Positions 1 through 12,002 of a DNA stretch of 64,000 bases are shown here, one piece after another. The notes beneath the pieces are model-generated. The model made no database searches, had not been told where the DNA came from, and worked only from the letters and a program-made list of their open reading frames with translations. This DNA is from Atherix ibis (Eukaryota > Arthropoda > Insecta > Diptera > Athericidae), in contig CATQJD010000001.1 of assembly GCA_958298945.1 (NCBI GenBank), forward strand, positions 577,209 to 641,208. Reading direction: 5' to 3'. Position numbers and translations under genes: made by a program. How positions within the stretch are numbered: position 1 is the first letter of the stretch; each line of letters begins with the position of its first letter.

Positions 1-1332
1 AGGACTGATCATCCTGACAATACTGCCCACGGTGGCACTGCTATCCTCATTAGAAATTCCTTATCTTTTTCTTCTCATTCCTATATTGTAGAAGATTTTC
101 TTCAATCCACCACAATATCAATTGACTGCTCCCCCGTCCCGTTAACTATTGCCGCAACCTATATCCCTCCTAATAAACCTATAAACTCCCTTGAATTTTG
201 GTTATGTTCTTTCTCTTGGGAATTCTTTCATTGTTGGAGGTGACTTTAACGCCAAGCACCCACAATGGGGCTGTCGAGTGTCCAATCCCCGTGGGATTAT
301 TCTTAACTAAGTGCTTTCATCCTCTCCCTACCAATTCATCTCTCCTCCGACTCCCACTTACTGGCCAACTTCCCGATCTAAGCTTTCTGACATTCTTCAT
401 TACTATATAACTAGTCCCATGAATTCCTCCAATATTAATGTTAATTCACTCCTAGATCTTAACTCCTATCATAGCCTTGTTCTACTAGTCCTCGATTCCC
501 AATCCACCCCAAAAGTCAATGCGCCGACACTTATTAATGGACCAATTGACTGGGAATTATTCAAACAATATATTGACGAGCATTTAGACTTACGACAACG
601 CTTAAAAACAGAACAAGAACTAGATGACGCAGTACACAAGTGTACATGTTTATTACAAAACGCTACAGCCTTTTCTCAAAAAAATTAAAAACTCGAAACC
701 TACACAAAACCTGACAAATCAACCATTAACAATTAGGCGTCTTATTGCAGAAAAACGAAAAGCAAGAGCTCATTGGCAACATACAAGAATGCCCATCGAC
801 AAAACCAAACTGAACAAACTGCAAAAAGAACTACATGACGAAATCACAAAATACAATACAGAACGTTTCAGCAACTACACTTCAACCCTAACGAAAAACA
901 GAACCTTGTGGACTGCTACAAGACAAATACTATCTTATAGAAAAAAAAGCACCCTTTACGAAAAACTGACAGAACCTGGGCCAAAACGGACAAACATAAA
1001 GCAGACGCTTTTGCTGAACACCTTGCACAAACATTTACTCCACATTAGGACATATTAGACAGGACTCATTGTACTACAATTGAGACGGAACTATCCATTC
1101 CCTTACCCATGAGTCTTCCCCCTAAGACAATCACATCTTCTGAAGTTGCCAATTTAATCAAGCTCCTTCCCAAAAACAAAGCTCCTGGCTATGATTACCT
1201 CCAATATACTCCAACAACTCCCTAAAAGACCAATAGTTTTTCTTGCCACAATATATAACTCACTCCTTAGAACAACACATTTCCCAATCCTGTGGAAATT
1301 TGCCATCATTAAAATGATCCCGAAGCCCGGTT
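1..1332 (+). mobile_element. Jockey-clade LINE, 5' half of ORF2 (jockey-1a), degenerate
   Basis: This is the middle of ORF2 of a jockey-clade non-LTR retrotransposon, cut by the left window edge. Endonuclease sequence is readable at once (RTDHPDNTAH, GTAILIRNSL, AATYIPPNKPIN), followed by the region around the catalytic GDFN box, which has frameshifts near 200-310. The linker (INGPIDWELFKQYIDEHL, NQPLTIRRLIAEKRKARA) leads to the start of the reverse transcriptase (FPILWKFAIIKMIPKPG, about 1268-1330), where the copy stops abruptly at antisense R1 sequence. Several frameshifts and stops make it a pseudogene. The same element resumes at 4819. The 1-1332 part is closely related to the - strand copy at 27524-29017. 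Clade placement rests on motif order and the absence of RNase H; no alignment was run. Confidence 0.85.
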
Positions 1333-4300
1333 AGAAATTATTATTTAACGTGACCTGGATGTCCAAACCTCAAGACCACGAGTCACCTACGACTATAGAG
1401 ATTGAGATACGCTCAATCAACGCACCACCATTACTGGCAGTTAGCAGTTGGTAGTCAGTTACAAGCCCACCACTCCACCTGCTGGTGGCGAGGACTATCT
1501 AAACCTCTACTGTCATTAGCAGTGACAGTGCCCGAGATAATTGCAAGATGGAATTTGCCAGTTACCTCCCATCTGCGGTCCGGAGACCATACCCGCGATA
1601 TGGGTATCAACCACAGCCACTACGTTGCTGCTTTAGCGCCTCACCGCGCTCCGACTCCCGTAGTACCAATTTTTTTTTAAGAGAACTTCGTTTTGTACTC
1701 CGCTCATTGAGCTACGGTCAGGAATCTTGTAAATTCATAGGCACCGCTAGGCCAGGTCAGGTGCGCGGGTTCGGCAATACCCGAAAGTACAACCGGAATC
1801 GACCTTGGTCTTTCACCCGGTTGTAGTCACCCTGCGTGTCATTCACGCACTCATTGACGCACCATTCTCATTCTCCTCTCAAACAGTGCCACGCCAAATC
1901 TATTCAGGCATTCGTACTTCTCTTTCACACTCAAAACACCGCTCACATCCACACGCTCCTCATTCACGACGATTCCACATGCATCTAAGTCACCCAAATC
2001 CCCATACAGGCCACACTCAATGAGAAGATGCTTGGTACTCTCCTCTGCCACCCCATAAGGGCATCTAGCCTCCGTAGCCAGTCCACGCCTGTACAGGAAC
2101 CCATTCATACTGCCGTGTCCCGTGAGCAAATACCCAAGGGACAGACCAAACTCAAATCCATATGCAGATGCAAAGTCAACATTCGGAATGAACAAGTGCG
2201 TCCATCTGCCATTCACACTCTCATCCCATCGTTGCTGCCATATCTCATACATTTTGTTCAGGACCAGTTTACGCTGATGGCGCGATCCTGAACCTCATCA
2301 TTCCTAACCGACAACCTGCCAGCGGAATGCCCCGCCGCAGACGGTGGTGGATACTTCCACGCAGCACCTCCAGGTCCCATGGAAATTCTTCCATGAGAAC
2401 CTGCATCGCTTCGGTCGACACGGTCCTACACACATTCAAACATGCATACAATACCATACGCTGCACTGATTTTATGGCCACCCTCGCATACTGGTGGCGC
2501 ATAGTATCAGCCCACACACACGATGCATACATCGCACATGGAACAAACACACTCTTATACAGGACTTTCACCGCTCTGGATCGAAGTCCCCATTCTTTGT
2601 GAAGTACTCGCACCAGCATGACAATCAAACCAGCCACGCGCCCCCTCAGATATTGCAAGTGAGGCCGAAAGTTCAGCCTCTCTCCAACCTTTAATCCAAG
2701 GTACTTCACTTCCCGCGCGTATCGGACCCCGACAGTCTCCAAACGAATATGGGGCGAAAAAAAATCCTTTCAGGAGCATACATACTGTTTTCCTTTCGGA
2801 AACCTTGACACCCATTCTGTTCCCCCATTCAGTCACCATCTGCATATAGCGGCTTCCCGCTACCTCCACTGCAGAACTACTCCCCACCTTAATCAAGAGC
2901 AGAAAATCGTCCGCATATGCGACCACAACACACCCGGTCTCTAACTGCACCAGGAGACCATTCATCATCATATTCCAGATGGCTGGGCCGGCCACAGATC
3001 CCTGTGGACAGCCACGCACCATCTGGCGAACAATCCTCCCATTGTTCCCACACACTACTGCATACCTTTCATGGAAGTAACTCCGCCATAGCGAAGCCTC
3101 TTCACATGAAACCTCCTCCTGTCGTTCAAAGATACGATCCCATCGTAGGCAGTTGAACGCACTCTTGAAGTCAACAAACACATCACATACGTATTTACTC
3201 ACACTTTCATCCACATACAGCCTTACACGCATCCATGCGTCCTCAGTCGATGTACCTTTCGTAAATCCATACTGAGAGCCGGACACAATGAAGTCTGCCA
3301 ACTTCACATTCAACCGGTGTACTATCATTCGGTCGAGGACCTTGCCGAACACTGGCAGTAAACATATCGGCCTGTAGGAGGACGGGTCAGTCCGTATCCC
3401 GTCCGGAGGCTTGGGAAGGATAACCACATCCTCTACTGGCCAGTCACGCGGAAACACACCACTCTTCAGGCATTCACCGTAAAGGCTACTCACATGTGCG
3501 GAAATAGTCCGCCAAACACTTCTTGATCATCTGACCAGTCACACCATCCAATCCTGGGGCACTTCGCACTTTCGTGCTCCACACCGATCGATCAATCTCT
3601 TCCCATTCAAACGGCAGGAGGTATCTCCTGCCAACAGTCACTTCTTCTTGCCTTTCAATCCCAGGAAAGAAGTCACTCATCAATGCATTCACACTGTCCT
3701 CCCAATTACTTGTATACCCATCATTCACTCTGATACTCGAAATATCATTTCGAGCACCTTTCTCACACATCCGAATTTTAAATTTCATTCACATACTTCT
3801 GCCAGTGCTTTTCCTTGGCAAGTCTTATACTTGTCACATGCTTAGCTCTGGCCGCCCTGAAGGTCACACCTTCAGTGTGCGCATCTACACCACGGCGTCT
3901 ACATCGCTGGTAGATCCTACGCAAAGCCTAGCTCCCAGTTCCATCATGGAGTATCTTTCCTATGCCCCTCTACTCTTTTACTCATACACCTGTCATTCAC
4001 CACGTTCACGCATCTGCTCAACTCAACTACCTTTTTCTCCAATAACATCGACTGAAATCTAGCAAACTCACAGATCTCAGCCGCGACCTCCTCCCTGTAG
4101 ATCATCCAGTCTACCCCACCGGTATGCCACCGCCTACCACGCGAAGAAACCTCGCGATGGTCATCCATTGGTGCAGTTACCACCAGTTCGATGAGGTTGT
4201 GATCGCTCACCCCCCATTCAGGCAATATTCTCCACTCATACTTATAACAGTCAGCAGCACGATTGCACATTGTGACGTCAATGTCACTCTGCCCATTCGG

Positions 4301-4818
4301 TCCGCTGAAAGTGTAACATTCACTGGGAACATTCACTACATTCATACCACTAGGCAGAATCCACTCTTCGAGTTGCCTGCCCCTCACACAACTCGGCTGG
4401 TCAGTGTCTCCCCTCTTGCTATGCCAGAGAGGAGAAACAGCATTCGCGTCCATACCAATCTATTTCAGACCCGAACCTACAATACACCGAGACAGCATAA
4501 AGCTCTATTCCCCCCTTATTTACGTACACGCACATACCAAATTCATTCGAACACTCATCAACACGCACTACATCCATACCCGCACCAACGACAGAGACGG
4601 CCGAGTCAATCCTACCCCCGACTCCGGCACTGGCGAACGTCCTGGCGGATCTTCCCAATCCGTACATCTTACGTATTGGGAAGTGCTACATCCACTCCAT
4701 TCTCGCGCATATGGTCACACAACTCATTCATGGCCGCAGCCGACCCATTCCCATAAATTTGGATGCACCTAATCATTCTAGGCAACAATCCTCATTCTCT
4801 CTCTTTCACACAACCTTA
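1333..4818 (-). mobile_element. R1-clade LINE (R1-A), 5'-truncated, inserted antisense in jockey-1
   Basis: A non-LTR retrotransposon on the - strand. It consists of ORF2 (4776 down to 1851) and a ~520-nt 3' UTR. It begins within the last ~30 nt of the upstream Gag ORF, because homology to R1-C ends at 4818; this is the usual 5' truncation. It sits between two parts of one jockey element and about 85-90 codons of jockey RT (motifs 0 to A) are missing at the site, so the insertion or later repair deleted target sequence. The 3' UTR carries a small stem-loop (ACTGTCA ... TGACAGT near 1507-1530). No flanking target-site duplication was recognised. The lesions in ORF2 are nearly all shared with R1-B at 20518-22791. 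Confidence 0.85.
1851..4776 (-). pseudogene. R1-clade ORF2 (endonuclease-reverse transcriptase), R1-A
   Basis: Domains in order from the ATG at 4776: APE-type endonuclease (MDANAVSPLWHSK around 4453, GVSDHNLIELV near 4200), then RT with SYRPICLLPVFGKVLDR (about 3390), QYGFTKGTSTEDAW, the FVDFKSAFNCLRWDRI box, GCPQGSVAGPAIWN, and catalytic VVAYADDFLL (about 2905-2935), then the thumb (VKYLGLKVGERLNF). The C-terminal R1-type cysteine-histidine motif is at 2040-2090. Its second Cys has become Tyr (CPYG where R1-C has CPCG). Frameshifts occur near 3486, 2740 and 2260, and two small deletions lie at about 3790 and 3930. It cannot encode a working enzyme. Family-level assignment to R1 (with TRAS/Waldo-like elements) follows from the GMDAN endonuclease style and the C-terminal motif; subfamily is not resolved. 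Confidence 0.85.
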
Positions 4819-5797
4819 TTGTTACAACCCGGGTCTACTCTGGAAACTCAAGAGGTTCCTTCATTCCACCTATTTTCTAATCCTAAGATCATTCCTTTCC
4901 AATCGACACTTCCAAGTAAATGAATCCAACGAACTCTCCAATATCTCTCCGATACTGGCTGGGGTTCCTCAAGGTAGCATACTTGCACCCATCGTCTTCA
5001 ACATTAACATATCCGATATCCCAATCTGCCCTAATACCTTCTTTGCTACATACGCCGATGATACGGCCTGCCTTGCATCTAGTGAGAATCCCCAACATGC
5101 TTCCGAAACTCTCCAAATCCAAATCCAAACCCTCCAGAACTGGTTTACTAAGTGCATAATAAATGTCAATGAACGTAAATCTATCCAGGTAACTTTCACT
5201 CTCCGTCGTGAGCCATGCCCTCCCATATACCTTAATGGCAATGCCATACCACAACACCGAAGCTCGGTACCTAGGACTGAACTTAGACAAACGCCTGACA
5301 TGGAACCCACATACAAGACTAAAAAGACAAGAACTTAAAAGACGATACCTAAACCTACTTCGACTTCTAGACAAACGTTCCAAACTTACTATAGACAGCA
5401 AAATACTGTTATACATTACCTTACTGAAACCCATATGGACATACGGACTAGAACTCTGGGGATCTACTAAGCCTTCTAATTCCCGTCCAATCCAATCCCT
5501 TCAATCAAGTCCCATTAAAAGTTCCGTTCCCGTGTCCTCAATCATAATAATCCTCTTGTTCAAGAACTATCCTCCAGTTCCTTCCCTAGAAATACCCATC
5601 GAAGACTTAAGCGTCACTGGTCGCGTGATTAACTAAAATACTGAGGCCTAACAGAAACACACGCTAGCAGAAGGAACTTCATTGGATGTTTACTCCCCAC
5701 AACCTTACAAGTTAATAAATACCTCAAATTTGCTTATTACTATGTTGTAGTTGTAAATATCTAAAAACAAAAAAAAAAATAAAAAAAAATAAAGACT
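4819..5797 (+). mobile_element. Jockey-clade LINE, 3' half (jockey-1b)
   Basis: Continuation of jockey-1 after the R1-A insertion. RT resumes at NPGLLWKLKRFL (about 4829), followed by AGVPQGSILAPIVFNINI, the catalytic TYADDTACLAS near 5050-5080, and thumb and C-terminal sequence (YLGLNLDKRLTWNPH, KPIWTYGLELWGSTK). There is no RNase H domain, which fits the jockey clade. Frame changes near 5240, 5330 and 5480 break it. It ends in an A-rich tail (5764-5794, A runs broken by C and T), the expected 3' terminus. Its 5' partner in the window is 1-1332. Confidence 0.85.
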
Positions 5798-6040
5798 TTC
5801 GAATTCTTTCAAATTGGGTTTCTATATATAAAGAAGAATAACTGGCCCAGTCTCCGTATCATTATTTATTATATTAAAGCTTTCTACATTTAAGTTCTAC
5901 TTTGGTTTAAGTTTTATTTCATTTAAAAGGTAAATATTTTGGCTATTGTCAACTATAAAGTTATTAAAGTCTAAACGTTTGTGTAGACCTGAAGGAGAAC
6001 ATATATTTAGACCAATTATCAGGAACCTGGTTGCGATAAT

Positions 6041-6125
6041 AGGTTATGTGGTAGCACATTCATTTAGTGTACTGGACTACCACTCAAGGATGCAAAGGTT
6101 CGAATCCTACTGAGGCATCATCCTA
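6041..6125 (+). repeat. tRNA-derived SINE-like fragment
   Basis: The sequence has the look of a Pol III promoter unit: an A-box-like GTGGTAGCAC, then CTGGACTACCACTCAAGG and an exact B-box GGTTCGAATCC, followed by TACTGAGGCATC. The T-arm and acceptor do not pair well, so it is not a functional tRNA. A diverged relative with the same order of blocks lies on the - strand at 47646-47725. Confidence 0.45.
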
Positions 6126-7419
6126 CACAAATTCCAAAAAATACTCTTCTTTCCATTCTACTTTAATTTCCTTATCCCGTTTTCCTTTATCTCCAAATGG
6201 CCTTTAGTGTTATGGTGCTTTGAATATACATTCCAGTGCTATTACTTGAAATAATAATAAACAAACGGATTTTTTATCTTGAAAAGTTTTTAGTTGTTTT
6301 AATAAATCAATAAATTTAGAAATTAAAGATTTAATTAACATATGCATATATACGGTGAAGAGGAACGTATACACATACGAAGAGGAGCTTTTATTTTTAA
6401 TTTTTAGAAGTTATTATTGTGCAGACGCTAGTTTGTGCATACTAAGTATTCCATAGCACAATACGAGTAGCATCGATTATACTTTACAAATAAATTACTT
6501 AAAATATATAATTGCGTGTGTGCACGCGCCGAGGTACAACGACATTGATCTATTATAAACAATTTTTTTATGTAATATTTTTTAAATATTTAACTTAAAT
6601 TTCATATCCCAAGTATTAGCATTATAAAAAAGTAGAATCAATACCACAAGAGCAATAAAATATAATATGCTTTTTTATATTATAGAAGATAAATATAAAT
6701 AAAATAAAGCCGTAAAAATATGAGAAAATGTGATACTAAAATTGAAAATAAATGGATTTATTTGCACCACTGTTGCTTGTTATAGTAAATATTAATCGGT
6801 AAAAGTTTTTAATGCAAAAGCTGTTTTTTTAACCTCCGTCAGCAAAAATAGTTGAGTCAATGGTAAGATATAGAAAGATGCTAGGAACCGATAACGGTTT
6901 TCAGAAACTATTTGCAGCAGCTCTTGCGTTGGCTACTACTATTGACTTAGAACCCAGTTTTCAGTATTTGATATTGGGGAAAAAATAGCGCCAAAAAAAT
7001 GTGACGAAGCACAATAATTTTAATAGATTCATTTGAATTCATTATGTATTGCAACTACGGTAATATAGAAACGTTTCCAACAACCCTTTTACTATAACAG
7101 TATATTTGGGTTGTTGAATTATCTTTCTAAATTATCTAAATAGACTGAAGAAGATTTCATATGGATTTGTATGGATCTAGAAATGGCACTGAGCCACTAT
7201 AATAAGAGATATGTCAATGGTATTTAACTATCGAAGTAAATAATATTTGTATTCAGTTTTTCGAAATCATTAGATAACTCGAAAAACATTTTGAAAATAT
7301 ATATCATAGAATAAATCAATTTTACTTTTGTTATGGTTGAAAAAAAAATTTCGAATATTCTTGAGTATTGAAAATAACTAAAATGTATAAAAATTAAAAT
7401 ATTTCCATAAAAGTGTAAT

Positions 7420-7567
7420 TTTACAGGAGTATTTCCAATGATGACTCTACTCAGAGAGAACATTATTCTGCTAGGCATACTTGTCACTAGCTTTATGCAT
7501 AAATTACGGGGACTTCGAAGTTTTAGCAGAGATGTTCTCCCATACCCATCGTAACCAGAAAAAATCA
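7420..7567. repeat. Dispersed repeat, copy 1
   Basis: Resembles 58311-58466 in the same orientation. Shared blocks are AGAGAACA, a CTGCTA.G.ATACTTGTCA core, TAGCTTTAT, and CCATA.CCAT/TAACCAGAAAA at the end. Translated on the - strand both give FSGY ... KL.TS..SR.., but with no start or domain I recognise. Probably an unclassified mobile-element piece. Confidence 0.5.
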
Positions 7568-7862
7568 TACCGGAACATATAGAGTTTAATGAATATACCC
7601 TATTTTTTATTGAAATAAAGGGAAGGTCCTTTTTCTTATTAAATTGTAAATTAACTATACTTTACGCAGCTATTACCAAACACTACCCATTAACGACACA
7701 CCAACTATACTTCTCTCGATTTCCCAACGCCGAATGCCAAGTCTACCTCAGGTAAACTTGCATCATGAAGCCGGCTGCATTTGACCTTTCATGTGTATGT
7801 AGGATCGTATGTACATACGATCATTTTCCGGTGGCATCGTTGATTCGAAGTAACAAACTGAA

Positions 7863-7950
7863 CCGCTCAATCAGCGCACTACCATAAATGATAGTTAGCA
7901 GTCAGTAGTCAGTTACAAGCTGACTACTCCAACTGCTGGTGGCGAGGACC
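7863..7950 (+). mobile_element. Fragment of R1-family 3' UTR
   Basis: Matches the 3' UTR of R1-A at 1406-1496 in the same orientation (CGCTCAATCA.CGCAC, then TAGTCAGTTACAAGC, then CTGCTGGTGGCGAGGAC). It is a solitary fragment without ORF2 and stops exactly where a long hairpin begins. Confidence 0.7.
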
Positions 7951-7952
7951 AG

Positions 7953-8040
7953 CAAAATTTAAACAGATGACGCACAAATCAGCAGGATCATGATTCTATG
8001 CATGGTCCTGCTGATTTGTGCGTCATCTGTTTAAATTTTG
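7953..8040. repeat. Near-perfect hairpin, 40-bp arms, 8-nt loop
   Basis: Left arm 7953-7992 and right arm 8001-8040 are reverse complements with one mismatch (39/40). Loop 7993-8000. The left arm starts two bases after the R1 3' UTR fragment ends. Confidence 0.95.
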
Positions 8041-9855
8041 AATGGCGAAGAAATCATCAATGCCATTGACAAGGCTACCATAACCCTTTACCCAAATTTG
8101 AATATTACATTAAAAATACTGCTTATAGTTCTCCTCAACATTGCCAGCAATAAAAGAAGCTTTTCCTAACCAATATTATTAAATAAATATATAAGATCAC
8201 TTACAACATAAAATTGATTGAGTGTTTTATCTATCTTATCTAATATAAATTATATCTCAAGAATAATACACTGTAAGATTGGAAAAGCTTAACAGCGAGA
8301 AAAAAAATTTAAGTTTGAAAAAAATCAATGAACTTATCTATGTCTAATTGTACTCGCTCTATTTAGTAGATTTTACACTACATTACAGTTCGAAGATATG
8401 CCCTTACTTATTAGAATTGCTTATCATGACCTAGGAAAAAATTCGCTTAAGTTAGATAAAAGATAGGCTCGTCGGCGGTTACAGGCGCTAAAACGAAATG
8501 GGTATACTAGAGAATTTTCTCGACCAACGGTATTTAAAATTAGATTTGTTTTCCAAACTAAAAACTAAAGATTACATCTAGTCTAACACTCAAATTAACA
8601 ATTGACAGCACACGTCTTATGGTCAGTATATAGTTCTCTCAAATGCATAATCAAAAATTAAAGCAATTTTGCATATAGAAATTGCCATAACTTCACAATT
8701 CTCGAGGTTAAATAAAAGACAAGATGATTTACATCAATTGCAAAAAGTATATTGAAATATCTGAATCTCATTTATATCAATATCTATAACAAAAACAAAT
8801 TGTAGAATTTTTACAATATCAGCAATGGTAAAAGTAAAGTACTCTGATAGAGGGGCTGACTATCTTATGTGAGTTTTATAGATCCCTAGAGATAAACTAT
8901 TGTTATTCTATTTAAAATAAATTATGCACTTTATCTATTAAATAACATGCAAAAAAATTACAACCTCCAAAAAAAATGGAAATGCAAAACAGCTTTGTTA
9001 ATGAACTATAATTTATTACTTCCCTTCTGGCCCATTTTTGTTAGCAGATATTTTGAAAGAGTGCTCTCCTAAATCAGGGAATTCACCGTTCTGCAAGGAC
9101 TTGTAGAAAATAATTTCCAAAAGGAGTAAATATTATCTCGGATCAAGATTTAATAAAAAGAGGAGGAAGTATCGTCATTTGGAAGAAAAACCTCATTTGA
9201 GCTCCTCAATGATACTCAAAATATATCTTGAAGTTTTAGGAGCAGGCAATGTAATGATTCAGACAGATTCAGAATTATAATTTAAACAATTTAGGTTCGT
9301 TGTACAGAAAATCGAGAAAAATAATAATAAAGTTATTTATAATTATATACAGATGAATTGGACTGTTTGCGGAATAAAAAAAAACATAATAATAATATAA
9401 GTTTTTAAAATTAATTTAATTCATGCTATCTATGTATTATAGATACTGAAAAAATAATTCTTAAGCTAAAATTTGATTAGACAGTTAGTTTGTTAAATTG
9501 TATACAGTTTGACTTTTGCAAACAGTTAAAATATATACTATTGCATATGTTAATTGCCTGATATAGTTTGAGATTTATATATTGCGTTTTATCGCTTATT
9601 GATAATTATTAGTAAAAATATTGGAGACTAACTTTGACTATTAAATATATAACAGCATTGTTAAAATATTTTTCTTTCGTCTAGGTATTTATAATATTTT
9701 CGGAATGAAAATAATAGAATTTTGAATTGTATATATTAACAGATTTTTGGACAACTTATAAATAAACAGTATATTGTTTGAGCGATATTTGTATTGTAAT
9801 AATATTTGGAATACTATAATGGCTTAAACAGTGATAAGTTTGTAATATTTTGTAG

Positions 9856-11074
9856 GGCATCCAATCAGCGGTTACAACAATAGTTCCAATAATAATGCAA
9901 CATCAACAGTATGAATCTATAATGGACACACAATTATCCAATATATCTATAAGTAATATCAAATCATTAGAATGTAAACCAGAACCTCTTTGTGAAATGT
10001 CTCCAACACCGATATTATCATCATCATCATCAGTAAGAAATCGGAATAGAAATAAAATAGAAAACAATGTAAGTAATGAAAATACTACGCATTATACGAT
10101 GGAATTATTCCAAGGAACAACAACATCATCGTCCTTGCAAAAATTATTGGATGCACCAAATACATGCAGTAAACTCCTACACTTCGCTGGGATATCGAAT
10201 CGCCAGAACCCGTTAAATCAAGCGTTAGCATCCTCAGAATATATTAAAAATATCACATCGCCTGTAATTATTCAGGCGGATATTCAGTCTCACTTAGAAA
10301 CTGTAGCTCAGACAGACAATAGAACAGATTATAATAAAACCTGTGTAAATAATATTACTACAATTGATGAATGCATTGCTAGTAATAAGATTAATACAAT
10401 ATCTTCACCTAATCGCTCTTCAAGAGCAGTTGCTATACGCTTATTAACTACATTATCAGACGGAAACGATGGTAATAGGAATGTAAATGATTATGAAGTA
10501 ACCGGTATGGCAAATGCTCCAGCTTCTTCGACAATATTATCGACTCCATTTAGTATTATTAAGACGCAATTGCAATCCAATGAACAAGCAATGATTGAAC
10601 AGTCATCAAATTTTGATCGACCTAGAGGCTTAGCAATCATCAAAGGTGAAGGAATTCAAGGTAAAAATAGAACTGTAAATACTAGTAATGAAACTTGTGA
10701 TTCTAAAAATGAATCGAGTTTTTTAAAGGTAGTAAAAAACTGTGAAAGTATAGATATTGGAAGTAAATGCTCTACTACTAGTGGGAAAATTGGGAATTAC
10801 GTTATCAGTAATCAAAATAATGTTGCTAGTACAGAAAATAAAACTATAAATGCGAGTTGCTTTGGCGATGTATCTAACGATATATTTTGTGTAAAAAATA
10901 CTGATATCGTAAGTATGCATGATGGAACAGCAATATTGTCAGGTTTACCCTCACAAAATTCTTCCGGTGTTAATCATCATATTAGCTGTATTTACCGTTC
11001 ACCAAAATCACAGCAAATTCCGCTGTTGATGGAAATGCCTGCAGTTATGGCAGAACAAAATTATCGTATTAATG
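9856..11074 (+). CDS. fs(1)h: fs(1)h internal exon (BET-family regulator, linker region)
   Basis: Internal exon coding 406 codons plus one base. It begins after the acceptor TTTTGTAG (9848-9855), whose TAG is itself an in-frame stop, so translation must enter by splicing. It ends at the donor G|GTAATA. The protein is low-complexity, rich in Ser, Asn, Thr and Ile (SPTPILSSSSSVRNRNRNK; many short Asn runs) with no folded domain I recognise. That fits the long disordered stretch between the ET domain and the C-terminal end of BET proteins. Identity is inferred from the next three exons, which join in phase and carry the diagnostic motifs. BET proteins bind acetylated histones and bring P-TEFb to promoters; those bromodomains lie outside this window. 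Confidence 0.8.
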
Positions 11075-11157
11075 GTAATAATATAAATGTTTTTAATTTA
11101 AATTCTTTTCATAAAATTTCTTTAAATAATAAAAATAAATATATTTCTGCGCTTTAG

Positions 11158-11800
11158 AGTATAGATTACATAATAGTGGTTTTAATGCAATGGATATAAT
11201 TAGTAGCAGTATTTCAGAAAATATACCACATGATAGCTGTAAAAGCACAGAAGGAATAATAACAGGTGATTTTACGTCCACATTTAATCAAGTTCAAAAT
11301 ACGAATAAGAACGACGCTGGTATAGCAGACTGTAAAATAATTAGAAACTCTATAAAATCTCCTTTGAGAACTATTACTAGCGATTGTAGAAATACAGAAA
11401 ATGTAGTCATTTCGCAGTTATCAAATCATAGCATTATCAAAATGGAGAATAAATTAGTGATCACATCAAAACCTCTCGATTCGATGAGATCCAGTCCGTC
11501 TGACAAAATATCTCTTACAAGTTTTACTCAGAAACTATCACAAGAAACAAATTTGAAAAATGCTAGTTCGTGGTCTTCATTAGCATCTGGCTCACCACAA
11601 AATACACCTATTCTAAGTAAATCAAAACCGGCAAAAGATGCGTTCCAACAGTTTTGTAATAAGGCAAAGCAGAAACTCGATCGTCAGAAACTTTTGGAAC
11701 AACAGGAACTTAAACGTACACAAAAAGAAGCGGCTGAAAAAGAACTAAAACGGCAGAATGATCATAAACAGAAACAGCAGCAGCATGTCGATAATGGCAG
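11158..11800 (+). CDS. fs(1)h: fs(1)h exon with BET C-terminal conserved motifs
   Basis: Joined to the previous exon across an 83-nt intron: the G before the donor plus AG after the acceptor gives GAG (Glu), and the frame then runs open through the ATG at 11190. Near the 3' end are hallmarks of the BRD4/fs(1)h C-terminal region: LKNASSWSSLASG (about 11551-11589), KPAKDAFQQFCNKAKQK (about 11625-11675) and a highly charged, Lys/Glu/Gln-rich helix (EQQELKRTQKEAAEKELKRQ). In human BRD4 the matching elements are a SWASL motif, a DAFQQF-type motif and an Arg/Glu-rich helix. The exon ends ...DNGAG|GTACTT with two bases of an Arg codon. The following in-frame sequence to 11849 is intron read-through. 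Confidence 0.9.
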
Positions 11801-11953
11801 GTACTTTAGACGACAAAATTTCTTTAAAGGTTTTCTTAATTTTAGATAGTAGTAAAATAAAATATAACATTTCTCATTTTATATCTGTAGATATATATAT
11901 TTCGAAAAACGTAGGGTGATCTATTGTATGAAGTTAAAAATATAGTAATTGTA

Positions 11954-12002
11954 TTAGATTGTTTCTTAATATTAATAAACCTAATATTAAGAAACAATCT
12001 AA
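11954..12002. repeat. Perfect hairpin, 21-bp arms, 7-nt loop
   Basis: Left arm 11954-11974 and right arm 11982-12002 are exact reverse complements (core GATTGTTTCTTAATATTA). It lies 150 nt into the fs(1)h intron. Confidence 0.95.

Larger units (their letters stand above)
5798..9855. other. Non-coding stretch, probably fs(1)h intron
   Basis: AT-rich DNA to the left of the first visible fs(1)h exon, with no convincing coding frame. It holds an SINE-like piece (6041-6125), a dispersed repeat (7420-7567), a fragment of R1 3' UTR (7863-7950) and a 40-bp hairpin (7953-8040), listed separately. The stretch 9000-9290 is less AT-rich and looks like decayed coding sequence, but I cannot name it. If the gene model is right, this is intron, since the exon at 9856 opens with a splice acceptor. 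Confidence 0.5.

Noticed and set aside
2917..3156. Many medium-length ORFs antisense to the R1 copies
   Set aside because: They are shadows of the R1 ORF2 frames, repeated identically antisense to R1-B.
6041..6125. A functional tRNA gene
   Set aside because: There is a good B-box, but the T-stem, acceptor stem and anticodon arm do not pair properly, and a second diverged relative exists.
9000..9290. A host exon upstream of 9856
   Set aside because: Less AT-rich, but stops in every frame, no splice pair and no BET motif; it may be old transposon sequence.
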